From Ornithobacterium rhinotracheale (lineage in GTDB: Bacteria > Bacteroidota > Bacteroidia > Flavobacteriales > Weeksellaceae), in assembly GCF_022832975.1 (NCBI RefSeq), contig NZ_CP094846.1, forward strand, positions 744,001 to 808,000: a stretch of DNA of 64,000 nucleotides, given 5' to 3'. The notes under the pieces were generated by a model that was not told the origin of the DNA, searched no databases, and saw only the letters and a program-made list of their open reading frames with translations. Position 1 is the stretch's first letter, and the number at the start of each line of letters is the position of its first letter. The translations under genes were made by a program, and so were the position numbers. This document shows positions 9,659 to 17,484 of this stretch, in pieces.

Positions 9659-10453
9659 TTACACCGCCACTTCACCTTTGATGTGTGGATGAGCCTTGTA
9701 ATTTTTCAGGCTAAAATCTTCATATTTAAATGAAAAAATATCCTCCACTTCAGGATTGATTTCCATCTGCGGTAGTGGGTATGGCTCGCGAGTGAGCTGC
9801 TTTTTCATTTGCTCAAAATGGTTGGAGTATATGTGTGCATCGCCCAAAGTATGGATAAATTCACCCGCTTCTAGTCCGCAAACTTGCGCCATCATTTTCA
9901 GCAAAAGTGCATACGAAGCAATATTGAATGGCACGCCTAAGAAAATATCGGCACTGCGCTGGTACAATTGCAACGAAAGCTTGCCATTTGCCACATAAAA
10001 CTGGAAAAGTGCGTGGCAAGGCATCAAAGCCATTTGGTCTAGTTCGCCTACATTCCAAGCCGAAACGATAATTCTTCTAGAATCTGGATTATTTTTAATC
10101 GTATCTACAGCCTCTTGAATTTGGTCAATCGTTTTTTGATTGGGAGCAGTCCAGCTACGCCATTGCTTGCCATACACGGGGCCTAAATCTCCGTTTTCGT
10201 CAGCCCATTCGTTCCAGATTCTTACGCCGTGATCCGTTAAATATTTAATGTTGGTATCGCCTTGCAAAAACCATAAAAGTTCGTAAATAATTGATTTTAG
10301 GTGCAATTTTTTGGTCGTGAGTAACGGAAACCCTTCAGATAAATCAAAACGCATCTGATGACCAAAAATACTTTTAGTACCCGTTCCCGTGCGGTCTTCT
10401 TTAAAACTGCCGTTGTCTAAAACTTCTTTTACTAATTTTAGGTATTGTTGCAT
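9659..10453 (-). CDS. thyA: Thymidylate synthase
   Basis: A 264-residue ThyA, which methylates dUMP to dTMP using methylene-tetrahydrofolate. The catalytic cysteine is in [13 protein letters not shown], preceded by the phosphate-binding [32 protein letters not shown] and the C-terminal [10 protein letters not shown] are standard. Length is the usual 264. The -7-like box TATATTTG at 10458-10465 (minus strand) sits only four bases upstream of the ATG, suggesting a leaderless or near-leaderless transcript. Confidence 0.98.
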   Translation of the reverse strand: MQQYLKLVKEVLDNGSFKEDRTGTGTKSIFGHQMRFDLSEGFPLLTTKKLHLKSIIYELLWFLQGDTNIKYLTDHGVRIWNEWADENGDLGPVYGKQWRSWTAPNQKTIDQIQEAVDTIKNNPDSRRIIVSAWNVGELDQMALMPCHALFQFYVANGKLSLQLYQRSADIFLGVPFNIASYALLLKMMAQVCGLEAGEFIHTLGDAHIYSNHFEQMKKQLTREPYPLPQMEINPEVEDIFSFKYEDFSLKNYKAHPHIKGEVAV

Positions 10454-10457
10454 TCCG

Positions 10458-10465
10458 CAAATATA
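10458..10465 (-). promoter_or_regulatory. Putative -7 box for thyA (near-leaderless)
   Basis: TATATTTG on the minus strand ends four bases before the thyA ATG. If used, transcription would begin at or next to the start codon. No clear -33 element is visible. Confidence 0.4.
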
Positions 10466-10498
10466 TAAAAATGAATATTTCTTTATCGAAAAAAAAGC

Positions 10499-10529
10499 AA
10501 AAAAAAAGCGCTTTTGAAAAAAAGCGCTT
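10499..10529 (-). terminator. Terminator after the Ala-rich lipoprotein gene
   Basis: The minus strand shows AAGCGCTTTT paired with AAAAGCGCTT around a short loop, followed by an uninterrupted U-run. It lies 24 bases downstream of the lipoprotein stop. Confidence 0.8.
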
Positions 10530-10552
10530 AATAATAATTTTTTAAATCTTTA

Positions 10553-11059
10553 TTATTTCAAAATGTTGCTTACTCCGTCTTTCACAGCGTTAGCTCCATC
10601 TTTCACACCTTCAGCAGCAGAATTAGCAGCACCTTCTACAGCGCTAGCACCATCTTTTACTGCGTTAGCACCAGCGTCAACAGCACCTTGAGCACCTTCT
10701 ACAGCAGCTCCTGCACCATCTTTCACTGCGTCAACAGCACCTTGAGCAGCGTCTTTCACGTCTTCAGCTACATTTTGTAAAGCTTCTTTAGCAGCGTTTA
10801 ATTTAGCTTGAGCAGCATCTAATTTAGTTTGAGCAGCAGAAACAGCAGCTTCGTCGTTTGCTTGTTTTGCAGCATCTAATTCAGCTTGAGCAGCATCTAA
10901 TTCAGCTTGCGCTTCGCTAACTGCTTGAGCAGTTTCTGGAGCTTCTTCAACTACAGCTTCAGTGTTTTCAGCTGGAGTAGTTTCTGGAGTTTGACTGTTT
11001 TTACATGAAACTGCAAATACTAATGTTGCAGCAGCTAATGATAATAATACTTTTTTCAT
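10553..11059 (-). CDS. Ala-rich lipoprotein with amphipathic helical repeats
   Basis: A 168-residue lipoprotein of unknown function. The signal peptide ends in a lipobox (LVFAVSCKN, Cys about residue 19). Residues 20-45 are acidic and Pro/Thr/Glu-rich. Residues 48-100 are a coiled coil with repeats of the type AQAELDAA/AQTKLDAAQAKL. Residues 100-168 contain about six degenerate 11-residue repeats such as GANAVKDGASA, resembling LEA or apolipoprotein-like amphipathic helices. Such proteins are often abundant envelope components, but the role is not known. It is divergent from the sigma-54 regulator and has a good promoter (TTTG-N19-TACATTTG) at 11089-11119. Confidence 0.8.
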   Translation of the reverse strand: MKKVLLSLAAATLVFAVSCKNSQTPETTPAENTEAVVEEAPETAQAVSEAQAELDAAQAELDAAKQANDEAAVSAAQTKLDAAQAKLNAAKEALQNVAEDVKDAAQGAVDAVKDGAGAAVEGAQGAVDAGANAVKDGASAVEGAANSAAEGVKDGANAVKDGVSNILK

Positions 11060-11088
11060 TTTCTTTAGAATTTTAATTTTTCAAGGGA

Positions 11089-11119
11089 CAAATGTATAAA
11101 TGTTTTGTTACATAACAAA
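11089..11119 (-). promoter_or_regulatory. Promoter of the Ala-rich lipoprotein gene
   Basis: On the minus strand TTTG (11116-11119) is separated by 19 bases from TACATTTG (11089-11096), an exact fit to the Bacteroidota -33/-7 arrangement. It lies about 30 bases before the ATG. Confidence 0.65.
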
Positions 11120-11137
11120 AATATTTGTGTGTATTTT

Positions 11138-11167
11138 TTTGGTATACAAGGTATTTTTTTATCTTTG
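11138..11167 (+). promoter_or_regulatory. Promoter of the sigma-54 regulator gene
   Basis: TTTG (11138-11141), an 18-base spacer and TATCTTTG (11160-11167) fit the Bacteroidota housekeeping promoter. It lies 23 bases before the ATG and is divergent from the lipoprotein promoter. Confidence 0.65.
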
Positions 11168-11190
11168 GACAAAATAAAAAATTTTAGAAA

Positions 11191-12378
11191 ATGGCTAAAA
11201 TCCTTATAGTTGAGGACGAACAAGCAATTCGCAATGTGCTAAAAAGTATTTTAGAAGATGAAGATAAATCTTTTAAGGTAGATGAGGCAGAAGATGGCGA
11301 ACAAGCGATAGATAAAATCAAAAATACAGATTACGATCTCGTGATTTGCGATATTAAAATGCCTAAAAAAGATGGAGTTGAGGTGCTTCAGGAAGCAATA
11401 GAGCTAAATCCAGATATTCCATTTTTGATGGTTTCTGGACATGGCGATATCGAAACAGCGGTAAATTGCATCAAAAAAGGTGCATACGATTACATTCCAA
11501 AGCCGCCAGATTTAAACCGTTTACTCAGTAGTGTACGCAACGCAGTAGATAAGAAAAGTTTAATTCAACAAAATAAATCGTTAAAAGATGAAAATAAGGC
11601 ACTTAAACGAAAAGTGAGTGCTAAATATCAAATGATTGGCGAATCAAAGGCTTTAACTGAAATCAAAGAAATTATAGATAAAGTTGCGGAGACCGATGCG
11701 CGTGTTTTGATTGTAGGACCCAACGGAACGGGAAAAGAATTGGTTGCACACCAAATTCACGAAAAATCAGACCGAAACAAAATGCCTTTGGTAGAAGTGA
11801 ACTGTGCTGCGATTCCTTCAGAATTAATTGAAAGTGAGCTTTTTGGTCATATGAAAGGTTCGTTTACGGGAGCGCACAAAGACAAAGCAGGAAAATTTGA
11901 ACAAGCTAATAAGGGTACACTTTTCTTAGATGAAATCGGGGATATGAGCCTTTCTGCGCAAGCCAAAGTGTTGCGCGCGTTGCAAGAAAAGAAAATCACG
12001 CGAGTAGGTGGGGACAAAGAAATTCCTGTGGATGTGCGTGTTTTGGCTGCGACTAATAAGGATTTGAAAAAAGAAATTGAAGAAGGAAACTTTAGAGAAG
12101 ATTTATACCACCGTTTGGCAGTAATTTTGGTTAAAGTTCCTGCGTTAGATGATAGAAAAGAGGATATCCCAGCCTTGGTAAATCATTTCTCTGAAAGCAT
12201 TTCTCAAGAGCATGGCAAAGCTACCAAAGAATTTAGCCCAGAAGCGATAAAAGAACTGCAATCTTACAGCTGGACGGGAAACATACGTGAATTGCGAAAT
12301 GTCGTAGAACGCCTTATTATATTAGGAGAAAATCCTGTGAGCAAAAAAGATGTTCAATCTTTTGTGCCCAAAAAATAA
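11191..12378 (+). CDS. NtrC-type sigma-54 response regulator lacking a Fis domain
   Basis: A 395-residue response regulator. Residues 1-120 form a receiver domain with phospho-acceptor Asp54 (VICDIKMPKKDG), acidic pair VEDE, and Lys in YIPKPP. Residues 145-385 form a sigma-54-interacting AAA+ domain: Walker A GPNGTGKE (176-183), GSFTGA loop (223-228, a variant of GAFTGA), Walker B GTLFLDEIGD (242-251) and the R-finger region FREDLYHRL. The protein stops shortly after NIRELRNVVERLII, so the usual Fis-type helix-turn-helix is missing. It may act on sigma-54 RNA polymerase without sequence-specific enhancer binding, or with a partner. No kinase gene is adjacent. Close homologues without the HTH are, from memory, common in flavobacteria. 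Confidence 0.92.
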   Translation: MAKILIVEDEQAIRNVLKSILEDEDKSFKVDEAEDGEQAIDKIKNTDYDLVICDIKMPKKDGVEVLQEAIELNPDIPFLMVSGHGDIETAVNCIKKGAYDYIPKPPDLNRLLSSVRNAVDKKSLIQQNKSLKDENKALKRKVSAKYQMIGESKALTEIKEIIDKVAETDARVLIVGPNGTGKELVAHQIHEKSDRNKMPLVEVNCAAIPSELIESELFGHMKGSFTGAHKDKAGKFEQANKGTLFLDEIGDMSLSAQAKVLRALQEKKITRVGGDKEIPVDVRVLAATNKDLKKEIEEGNFREDLYHRLAVILVKVPALDDRKEDIPALVNHFSESISQEHGKATKEFSPEAIKELQSYSWTGNIRELRNVVERLIILGENPVSKKDVQSFVPKK

Positions 12379-12399
12379 ATGATTTCGGGCGAATAATGC

Positions 12400-12407
12400 T
12401 ATTTTTG
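12400..12407 (+). promoter_or_regulatory. Putative -7 box for the MATE gene (near-leaderless)
   Basis: TATTTTTG fits TAnnTTTG and ends five bases before the ATG of the MATE gene. No good -33 element is present, so support is limited. Confidence 0.3.
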
Positions 12408-12412
12408 CGCCC

Positions 12413-13786
12413 ATGAATTTTAAGGAGCATATCAAGAAAAACTTTCAAATTGCCTGGCCTGTGATGTTGTCTCAAGCTGGGCAAATTGTTGTGAATGTAG
12501 CAGATAATGTAATGGTAGGCGGTCTAGGCGGTAGATTTGATCATGTCGAAAACATTCAATTGGGGACTACGGCATTGGCGGGCGTTGCACTCGGAAATTC
12601 AGTTTTATTCATCATTATGAGCACGGCATTTGGCTTTTCGTTTGGGATGTCGCCGCTCGTGGCTCAAGCCGATGCTAAAAATAATGTTCAGCGAGGAGCC
12701 AAAGTTTTTTCGCACGGATTATTGCTCAATTTAATTATCACAGCTTTGTTGCTAATCGTATTATTTTCCATCGAGCCGTTATTATTCAAAATGAAACAAC
12801 CCGTAGAAGTAGTGCAGGCTGCAATTCCTTATATTAGAATTGCGGGAATCTCCATTGTCCCGCTCATGATTTTTCAGTCGCTAAGGCAGTTGTCTGAGGG
12901 GTTATCGCTCACACTCAATGTGGCAATTGCAACCATTGTAGCCAATGTTTTAAATATATTTTTCAACTATTTATTCATTTATGGAAACTGGGGCATGCCG
13001 CGTTTAGAAATTGCGGGCGCAGCATTTGGAACATTGATTTCTCGTGTAATTATGATTTTTGTGCTTTTGTTTTTAATGCTAAAAAATCCAAAGACACAAA
13101 TGTATCTAAAGGCAGTTTCGTTTAAAATATTTAATAAATTTATTTTTAGAAAATTATTTAATCTTGGAGCCCCTACCGCTATGCAGATGTTTTTTGAGAT
13201 GGGGACCTTCTCGGCAGCAGCATTTATTTGCGGAATGGCAGGAACCAATCAGCTTGCGGCGCATCAAATTGCACTAAATTTGGCATCAATCACCTTTATG
13301 CTCTGCATCGGAATCAGCACGGCGGCCACTGTGCGTGTGGGCAATCAATTTGGTCTAAAACACTTCAAAAACCTACGAAAAGCAGGATTTTCTGCCATTG
13401 TGATGACGATGATGATTATGACGATTTCGGGGATTAGCTTTATAATTTTTAGACATATTTTGCCTGAATTTTATACCGAAAATCCAGCCGTCATCGGCAT
13501 TGCCTCTCAATTATTAATCATAGCAGCACTCTTCCAATTGGCAGATGGTACACAAGTTACCGCTCTAGGGAGTTTGCGAGGCATGCAAGATGTTTTTATC
13601 CCCGCAATGATTACACTAGTGGCGTATTTTGTGATTGCGCTGCCGCTGGGGTATTTTTTGACGATTACCAAAGGTATGGGTGCTTTGGGAATGTGGATAG
13701 GGCTAGGCTCAGGATTAATTTTTTCTGCGATTGCTTTAGTTTCAAGATTTTACTTGAAAACGAAACAATTAGTTTTGCCAAATTGA
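12413..13786 (+). CDS. MATE-family (NorM-type) multidrug efflux protein
   Basis: A 457-residue inner-membrane protein of about 12 helices, the normal MATE length. The N-terminal half has AWPVMLSQAGQIVVNVADNVMVGGLG, and the second half begins with the matching LGAPTAMQMFFEMGTFSAAAF, showing the two-fold repeat of the family. It exports cationic drugs or metabolites using a Na+ or H+ gradient; the substrate is unknown. The gene follows the sigma-54 regulator after 34 bases but has its own -7-like box. No sign of disruption. Confidence 0.93.
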   Translation: MNFKEHIKKNFQIAWPVMLSQAGQIVVNVADNVMVGGLGGRFDHVENIQLGTTALAGVALGNSVLFIIMSTAFGFSFGMSPLVAQADAKNNVQRGAKVFSHGLLLNLIITALLLIVLFSIEPLLFKMKQPVEVVQAAIPYIRIAGISIVPLMIFQSLRQLSEGLSLTLNVAIATIVANVLNIFFNYLFIYGNWGMPRLEIAGAAFGTLISRVIMIFVLLFLMLKNPKTQMYLKAVSFKIFNKFIFRKLFNLGAPTAMQMFFEMGTFSAAAFICGMAGTNQLAAHQIALNLASITFMLCIGISTAATVRVGNQFGLKHFKNLRKAGFSAIVMTMMIMTISGISFIIFRHILPEFYTENPAVIGIASQLLIIAALFQLADGTQVTALGSLRGMQDVFIPAMITLVAYFVIALPLGYFLTITKGMGALGMWIGLGSGLIFSAIALVSRFYLKTKQLVLPN

Positions 13787-13804
13787 AATAAAATCATATA
13801 TTTG
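13774..13804 (+). promoter_or_regulatory. Promoter of the small acidic protein gene
   Basis: TTTG (13774-13777), a 19-base spacer and TATATTTG (13797-13804) fit the Bacteroidota promoter well. It overlaps the end of the MATE gene and lies 23 bases before the ATG at 13828. Confidence 0.65.
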
Positions 13805-13827
13805 AGGCAAATTAAAATCCCTTAATT

Positions 13828-14085
13828 ATGGAATTACCTAAATTTTTATTGGCAGACAATTCAAGTGTGGAAGATGCATTTGTGCTGCACACCGAGTATC
13901 CTAGATTTTTAATCAATGTGCACACCGATGAGGTGGAGTGGTTTGATGAAATCGACCAAGAGGAAGAAGAAATTCAAACACAAGTAAACGACTTAATTCA
14001 AGAGGCTTTTGATTTCTTCGAAGAAGAGCTTGATGCTTACGAAGACTTGGAAGATGAAGATGACGACGAAGAATACGGAGTATAA
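13828..14085 (+). CDS. Small highly acidic protein, unknown function
   Basis: An 85-residue soluble protein. Residues 1-35 are mixed (MELPKFLLADNSSVEDAFVL, YPRFLINVHTDEVEWF). The rest is strongly acidic and predicted helical, ending in a run of Asp/Glu (EDLEDEDDDEEYGV). It has its own promoter and is closed by a terminator, so it is an independent transcription unit and very likely a real gene. I recall similar short acidic proteins in many flavobacterial genomes, but no function. Possible roles are as an inhibitor, a chaperone-like protein or a nucleic-acid mimic; none is supported directly. Confidence 0.75.
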   Translation: MELPKFLLADNSSVEDAFVLHTEYPRFLINVHTDEVEWFDEIDQEEEEIQTQVNDLIQEAFDFFEEELDAYEDLEDEDDDEEYGV

Positions 14086-14107
14086 TTTTTTTAGAATTTA
14101 TAATTTC

Positions 14108-14142
14108 AATCCCGCAAATTACATTTTTGCGGGATTTTTTAT
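14108..14142 (+). terminator. Terminator after the small acidic protein gene
   Basis: The stem AATCCCGCAAA/TTTGCGGGATT with a short loop is followed by a T-run. It closes the single-gene unit. Confidence 0.88.
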
Positions 14143-14185
14143 TTATTTGAAAGCGAAATGCACCCAATATTTCATAAGATTTTAA

Positions 14186-14193
14186 TACTTTTG
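14186..14193 (+). promoter_or_regulatory. Putative -7 box for ddl
   Basis: TACTTTTG fits TAnnTTTG and lies 16 bases before the ddl ATG. No -33 element at normal spacing is seen. Confidence 0.35.
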
Positions 14194-14209
14194 CCTTAAA
14201 ATTTTAATT

Positions 14210-15187
14210 ATGCAAAATGTTGCCATTGTGATGGGCGGGTACTCTGGCGAGTACGAAGTTTCGTTAAGAAGCGGACAAACGATTTTTGACCATATTGATA
14301 CATCTAAATATAAGCCAACCAGAGTTTTAATAGGAACTGAGGGCTGGTTTGCACAAGTGGGTGAGGAGAGGTATCCGATTGATAAAGCGGATTTTTCTTT
14401 CACGGATGAAAAAGGCGAAAAAACGAATTTTGATGTGGTTTTTAACATCATTCACGGGACGCCAGGCGAAGATGGGCAAATGCAAGCCTATTGGCAACTG
14501 ATTAATTTACCGTATGTAGGCTGTGGGCACTATCTCTCTGCGCTTACTTTTAGCAAAAAAGATTGTATCGCGGTATTGAGCAAATACGGAATTTCTTCGG
14601 CTGAGTCAGTTTATTTAGTAAAAGGCGAAAAATATGATTTAGATGCCATTATAGAAAAAATCGGTTTGCCATGTTTTGTAAAACCCAACCAATCGGGCTC
14701 AAGTTTGGGGATTTCTAAAGTAAAAACCAAAGAAGATTTTGAACCCGCTTTGGCCAAAGCGTTTGAGCAAGATAATGATGTCTTGATTGAATCTTTTCTT
14801 GACGGAACCGAAGTTTCCGTGGGCGTGGTGCAATACAAGGGCAAAACCATTGTGAGCGGTATCACAGAAATTGTATCTGAAAACGAATTTTTTGATTATA
14901 ATGCCAAATACGAAGGCGAATCACAAGAAATTACACCTGCGAGATTGTCGCCAGAAATCACTCAAAAAGTGGAAGAGATTGCCAAAAAAGCCTACGACTC
15001 GCTTCGTATGAAAGGCATGTCTCGTAGCGAATACATTATCGTAAATGGAGTGCCTAATTTTATAGAAATGAACACTTTACCAGGTTTTTCGCCAGCGAGT
15101 ATTTTGCCACAACAATTGGCGTATTCCAAAATAGAAATCAAAGATTTTATTACAAGTGAAATCGAGAGCGCTCTGGCTCAAAAATAA
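14210..15187 (+). CDS. ddl: D-alanine--D-alanine ligase
   Basis: A 325-residue ATP-grasp enzyme that joins two D-alanines for peptidoglycan precursors in the cytoplasm. It begins with the family N-terminus (NVAIVMGGYSGEYEVSLRSG). The substrate loop is in NIIHGTPGEDGQMQAYWQ, the ATP-grasp lysine/serine segment is PCFVKPNQSGSSLGISK, and the metal-binding end is NFIEMNTLPGFSPASILPQQ. It is followed after 8 bases by coaD, which it probably shares a transcript with. Confidence 0.96.
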   Translation: MQNVAIVMGGYSGEYEVSLRSGQTIFDHIDTSKYKPTRVLIGTEGWFAQVGEERYPIDKADFSFTDEKGEKTNFDVVFNIIHGTPGEDGQMQAYWQLINLPYVGCGHYLSALTFSKKDCIAVLSKYGISSAESVYLVKGEKYDLDAIIEKIGLPCFVKPNQSGSSLGISKVKTKEDFEPALAKAFEQDNDVLIESFLDGTEVSVGVVQYKGKTIVSGITEIVSENEFFDYNAKYEGESQEITPARLSPEITQKVEEIAKKAYDSLRMKGMSRSEYIIVNGVPNFIEMNTLPGFSPASILPQQLAYSKIEIKDFITSEIESALAQK

Positions 15188-15195
15188 ATTGATAC

Positions 15196-15660
15196 ATGAA
15201 AAAAAGAATTGCCGTTTTCCCTGGTTCGTTTGATCCTATTACACTTGGGCATTGCGACATCATCAATCGCGCATTGCCTTTGTTCGATAAAATCATCGTA
15301 GCCATCGGACAAAATTCGGGGAAAAATTATATGTTTTCACTCGAAAAGAGAAAACAATTTTTAGAAGAAACTTTTAAAGATTATCCCAACATAGAAATCG
15401 ATACCTACGAAGGGCTCACCGTAGACTATTGTCTGCGCAAAAAAGCCAATTTCATTCTTCGTGGGCTTAGAAATCCTGCCGATTTTGAATTTGAGAAAGC
15501 TATTGCGCATACCAATCGCGCGTTGACCCAACAACAATTGGAAACCGTGTTTTTGCTCACCTCTTCGGGCAAATCCTACATCAGCTCGAGCATCGTGCGA
15601 GATGTGATAAAAAATAACGGAAATTATAGTATTTTAGTGCCACCGGCCGTAAAAGTGTAG
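15196..15660 (+). CDS. coaD: Phosphopantetheine adenylyltransferase
   Basis: A 154-residue CoaD, catalysing the fourth step of coenzyme A synthesis (4'-phosphopantetheine plus ATP to dephospho-CoA). The nucleotidyltransferase motifs are FPGSFDPITLGH (TxGH) near residue 7 and SSSIVRDV near residue 131. NFILRGLRNPADFEFE is the conserved substrate-binding segment. Length is typical. It is the second gene of the ddl-coaD unit, ended by a hairpin that overlaps its stop codon. Confidence 0.97.
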   Translation: MKKRIAVFPGSFDPITLGHCDIINRALPLFDKIIVAIGQNSGKNYMFSLEKRKQFLEETFKDYPNIEIDTYEGLTVDYCLRKKANFILRGLRNPADFEFEKAIAHTNRALTQQQLETVFLLTSSGKSYISSSIVRDVIKNNGNYSILVPPAVKV

Positions 15661-15685
15661 CCAAAAAAGGCTACATTTTTTATTT
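15656..15685 (+). terminator. Terminator after coaD
   Basis: TGTAGCC and GGCTACA form a 7-bp stem around a six-A loop, followed by TTTTTTATTTT. The stem begins within the coaD stop codon, and the T-run overlaps the end of the converging trmB gene. Confidence 0.82.
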
Positions 15686-16354
15686 TAGGCTAAAACACAT
15701 ATAAGTGATTTTCTTGTTTTCTTTTCTGAATTTCGCTTCGTAAAAAGTCTGAATCCCTGTCACATAGTTGGGCAAATCTACCGTGTCTGGGTGGTAGATA
15801 TCGTGATTAGAAAGGCTTACTTGATAGCCCGACTGCTCAATCACGCCGTGCGTGTAGCCGTGTAGAAATTCGCTATCGGTTTTTAAATGAATTTTACCGT
15901 TTGGCTTTAAAATTTTTTGGTATAAAGCTAAAAAGTTGGGATGTGTAAGGCGGTGCTTGGCACGACGGAATTTAATCTGCGGATCAGGAAAAGTAATCCA
16001 AATTTCGTCGATTTCGTTTTCGCCAAAGGCATCAGCAATCAATTCGATTTGGGTGCGGAGATAGCCTACATTTTTTATCTGATTTTCTTGCACTTTTTTG
16101 GCACCTTTCCATAGGCGTGCCCCTTTGATGTCTACCCCGATGAAATTTTTATCTGGAAACATACTCGAAAGCCCGATGGTGTATTCGCCACCGCCACAGC
16201 CAAGCTCAAGCACTATGGGATTATCATTTTTAAAAAAATCCTGATTCCAGTGGTTTTTAAGGTTAAATCCGTTTAAAACTTCTTCTCGTGTAGGTTGCAC
16301 CAAATGTGCAAAACTCTCGTTTTCCTTAAATCTTCTTAATTTATTTTTTGCCAT
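15680..16354 (-). CDS. trmB: tRNA (guanine-N7)-methyltransferase
   Basis: A 224-residue TrmB, which methylates G46 of tRNA using S-adenosylmethionine. The SAM-binding motif is IVLELGCGGGEYTIGL, followed by NFIGVDIKGARLWKGAKK; the catalytic/tRNA region is EIWITFPDPQIKFRRAKHRLTHPNFL. ATG 16354 (MAKNKLRRF) is preferred: an upstream ATG would add 14 hydrophobic residues not seen in the family and would enter the neighbouring terminator. A near-consensus box TACCTTCG lies just before the start. Confidence 0.95.
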   Translation of the reverse strand: MAKNKLRRFKENESFAHLVQPTREEVLNGFNLKNHWNQDFFKNDNPIVLELGCGGGEYTIGLSSMFPDKNFIGVDIKGARLWKGAKKVQENQIKNVGYLRTQIELIADAFGENEIDEIWITFPDPQIKFRRAKHRLTHPNFLALYQKILKPNGKIHLKTDSEFLHGYTHGVIEQSGYQVSLSNHDIYHPDTVDLPNYVTGIQTFYEAKFRKENKKITYMCFSLK

Positions 16355-16378
16355 ACGGCTGCGAAGGTAGGCAAAAAA

Positions 16379-16411
16379 ATAAAAAAAGCCATTCACAAAA
16401 TTTGGAATGGC
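16379..16411 (-). terminator. Terminator after the M48 protease gene
   Basis: On the minus strand AGCCATTC pairs with GAATGGCT and is followed by a U-run. It lies 26 bases past the protease stop. Confidence 0.8.
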
Positions 16412-16436
16412 TTCAAAAATATAATTTTTATTGTAT

Positions 16437-17258
16437 TTAGTTAAGGCTTACGCGCTTTCCTGTTGCTTGATTATAAAGTTTCAAAGCATTAGGAAGTTCA
16501 GCTTTAAGTTGTTCGATTCTTCGTCCTGGGTTCGGGTGAGTGGAAAGGAATTCAGGCGGGCGACGACCGTTGCGAGTTTGAGCTTCCATTCGTTCCCAGA
16601 ATTTAGGTGCTTCTCTCGGGTCATATCCAGCCATGGCCATTAAGGTAAGCCCAATTCTATCAGCCTCTAATTCCGCTTGTCTTGAATAAGCCAAGATGCC
16701 TACTTGCGCCCCCACAGGATAAAGTGCGTTAAATACATTTTTGTATCTATTGTCGTTTATTGCAAAGTTTCCCGCGACTTGTAAACCTTGGGCAATTAAT
16801 GCTTGAGTGGCGCGCTGTGCACTATGCTGAGCCAATGCGTGAGTAATCTCGTGTCCCATAACTACAGCCACACCGTTATCATTTTGGCAAACAGGCATGA
16901 TACCAGTGTAGAAAGCTACCTTGCCCCCTGGCATGCACCATGCGTTCAATTGATTATCTTGTATCAAATTGTATTCCCATTGATATCCTTTCAAGAAATC
17001 TAATTGATTTTTAGATTTTAAGTATTTTTCAACAGCACCTTGAATATTTCTTCCCACAGTTTTCACCATAGCTGTTTGTTGTTTATTGGTGGAAAGTTTT
17101 TGTTTTTGCAAAACTTGTCGATATTGTTGAAGTGCCATAGGAATCAACGATTCATTAGAAACCAGAAGGAAATTAGATTTTCCCGTAACTGGATTTTGTG
17201 TACACGCCACGATGAGCGTGAGAAACAAAACTAAAAGGCTAAATGTTATTTTCTTCAT
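16437..17258 (-). CDS. M48-family metalloprotease lipoprotein
   Basis: A 273-residue secreted metalloprotease. The signal peptide ends in a lipobox (LTLIVACTQ), so it is anchored in the envelope. The zinc site is the HExxH in VVMGHEITHALAQHSAQR (about residue 133), with the third ligand Glu in RQAELEADRIGL, as in the BepA/LoiP/Oma1 group, which handles misfolded outer-membrane proteins. The C-terminal STHPNPGRRIEQL is conserved. I chose ATG 17258 (MKKITFSLL), which gives a proper signal peptide. A -7 box TACATTTG lies at 17301-17308. Confidence 0.93.
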   Translation of the reverse strand: MKKITFSLLVLFLTLIVACTQNPVTGKSNFLLVSNESLIPMALQQYRQVLQKQKLSTNKQQTAMVKTVGRNIQGAVEKYLKSKNQLDFLKGYQWEYNLIQDNQLNAWCMPGGKVAFYTGIMPVCQNDNGVAVVMGHEITHALAQHSAQRATQALIAQGLQVAGNFAINDNRYKNVFNALYPVGAQVGILAYSRQAELEADRIGLTLMAMAGYDPREAPKFWERMEAQTRNGRRPPEFLSTHPNPGRRIEQLKAELPNALKLYNQATGKRVSLN

Positions 17259-17300
17259 TTTATTCTTATTTAAATAATTTTTTCTTTTCAATTATTGTTC

Positions 17301-17308
17301 CAAATGTA
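17301..17308 (-). promoter_or_regulatory. Putative -7 box for the M48 protease gene
   Basis: TACATTTG on the minus strand fits the -7 consensus, about 42 bases before the chosen ATG. No -33 element is clear. Confidence 0.4.
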
Positions 17309-17484
17309 AACAAAAAAAATGAGTAATGAATTTTTTGAATACAAATAAGTTGAAAATATTTGCAAAATAACTTTAAGTTGTGTTAATAATATTTATATGT
17401 GTAATAAAAAATAGGTATTAATCGTAAGAAATGTTATTTTTACGCTCGATTTAAAATATTCAAGAAATTAATATTATTAAGATA

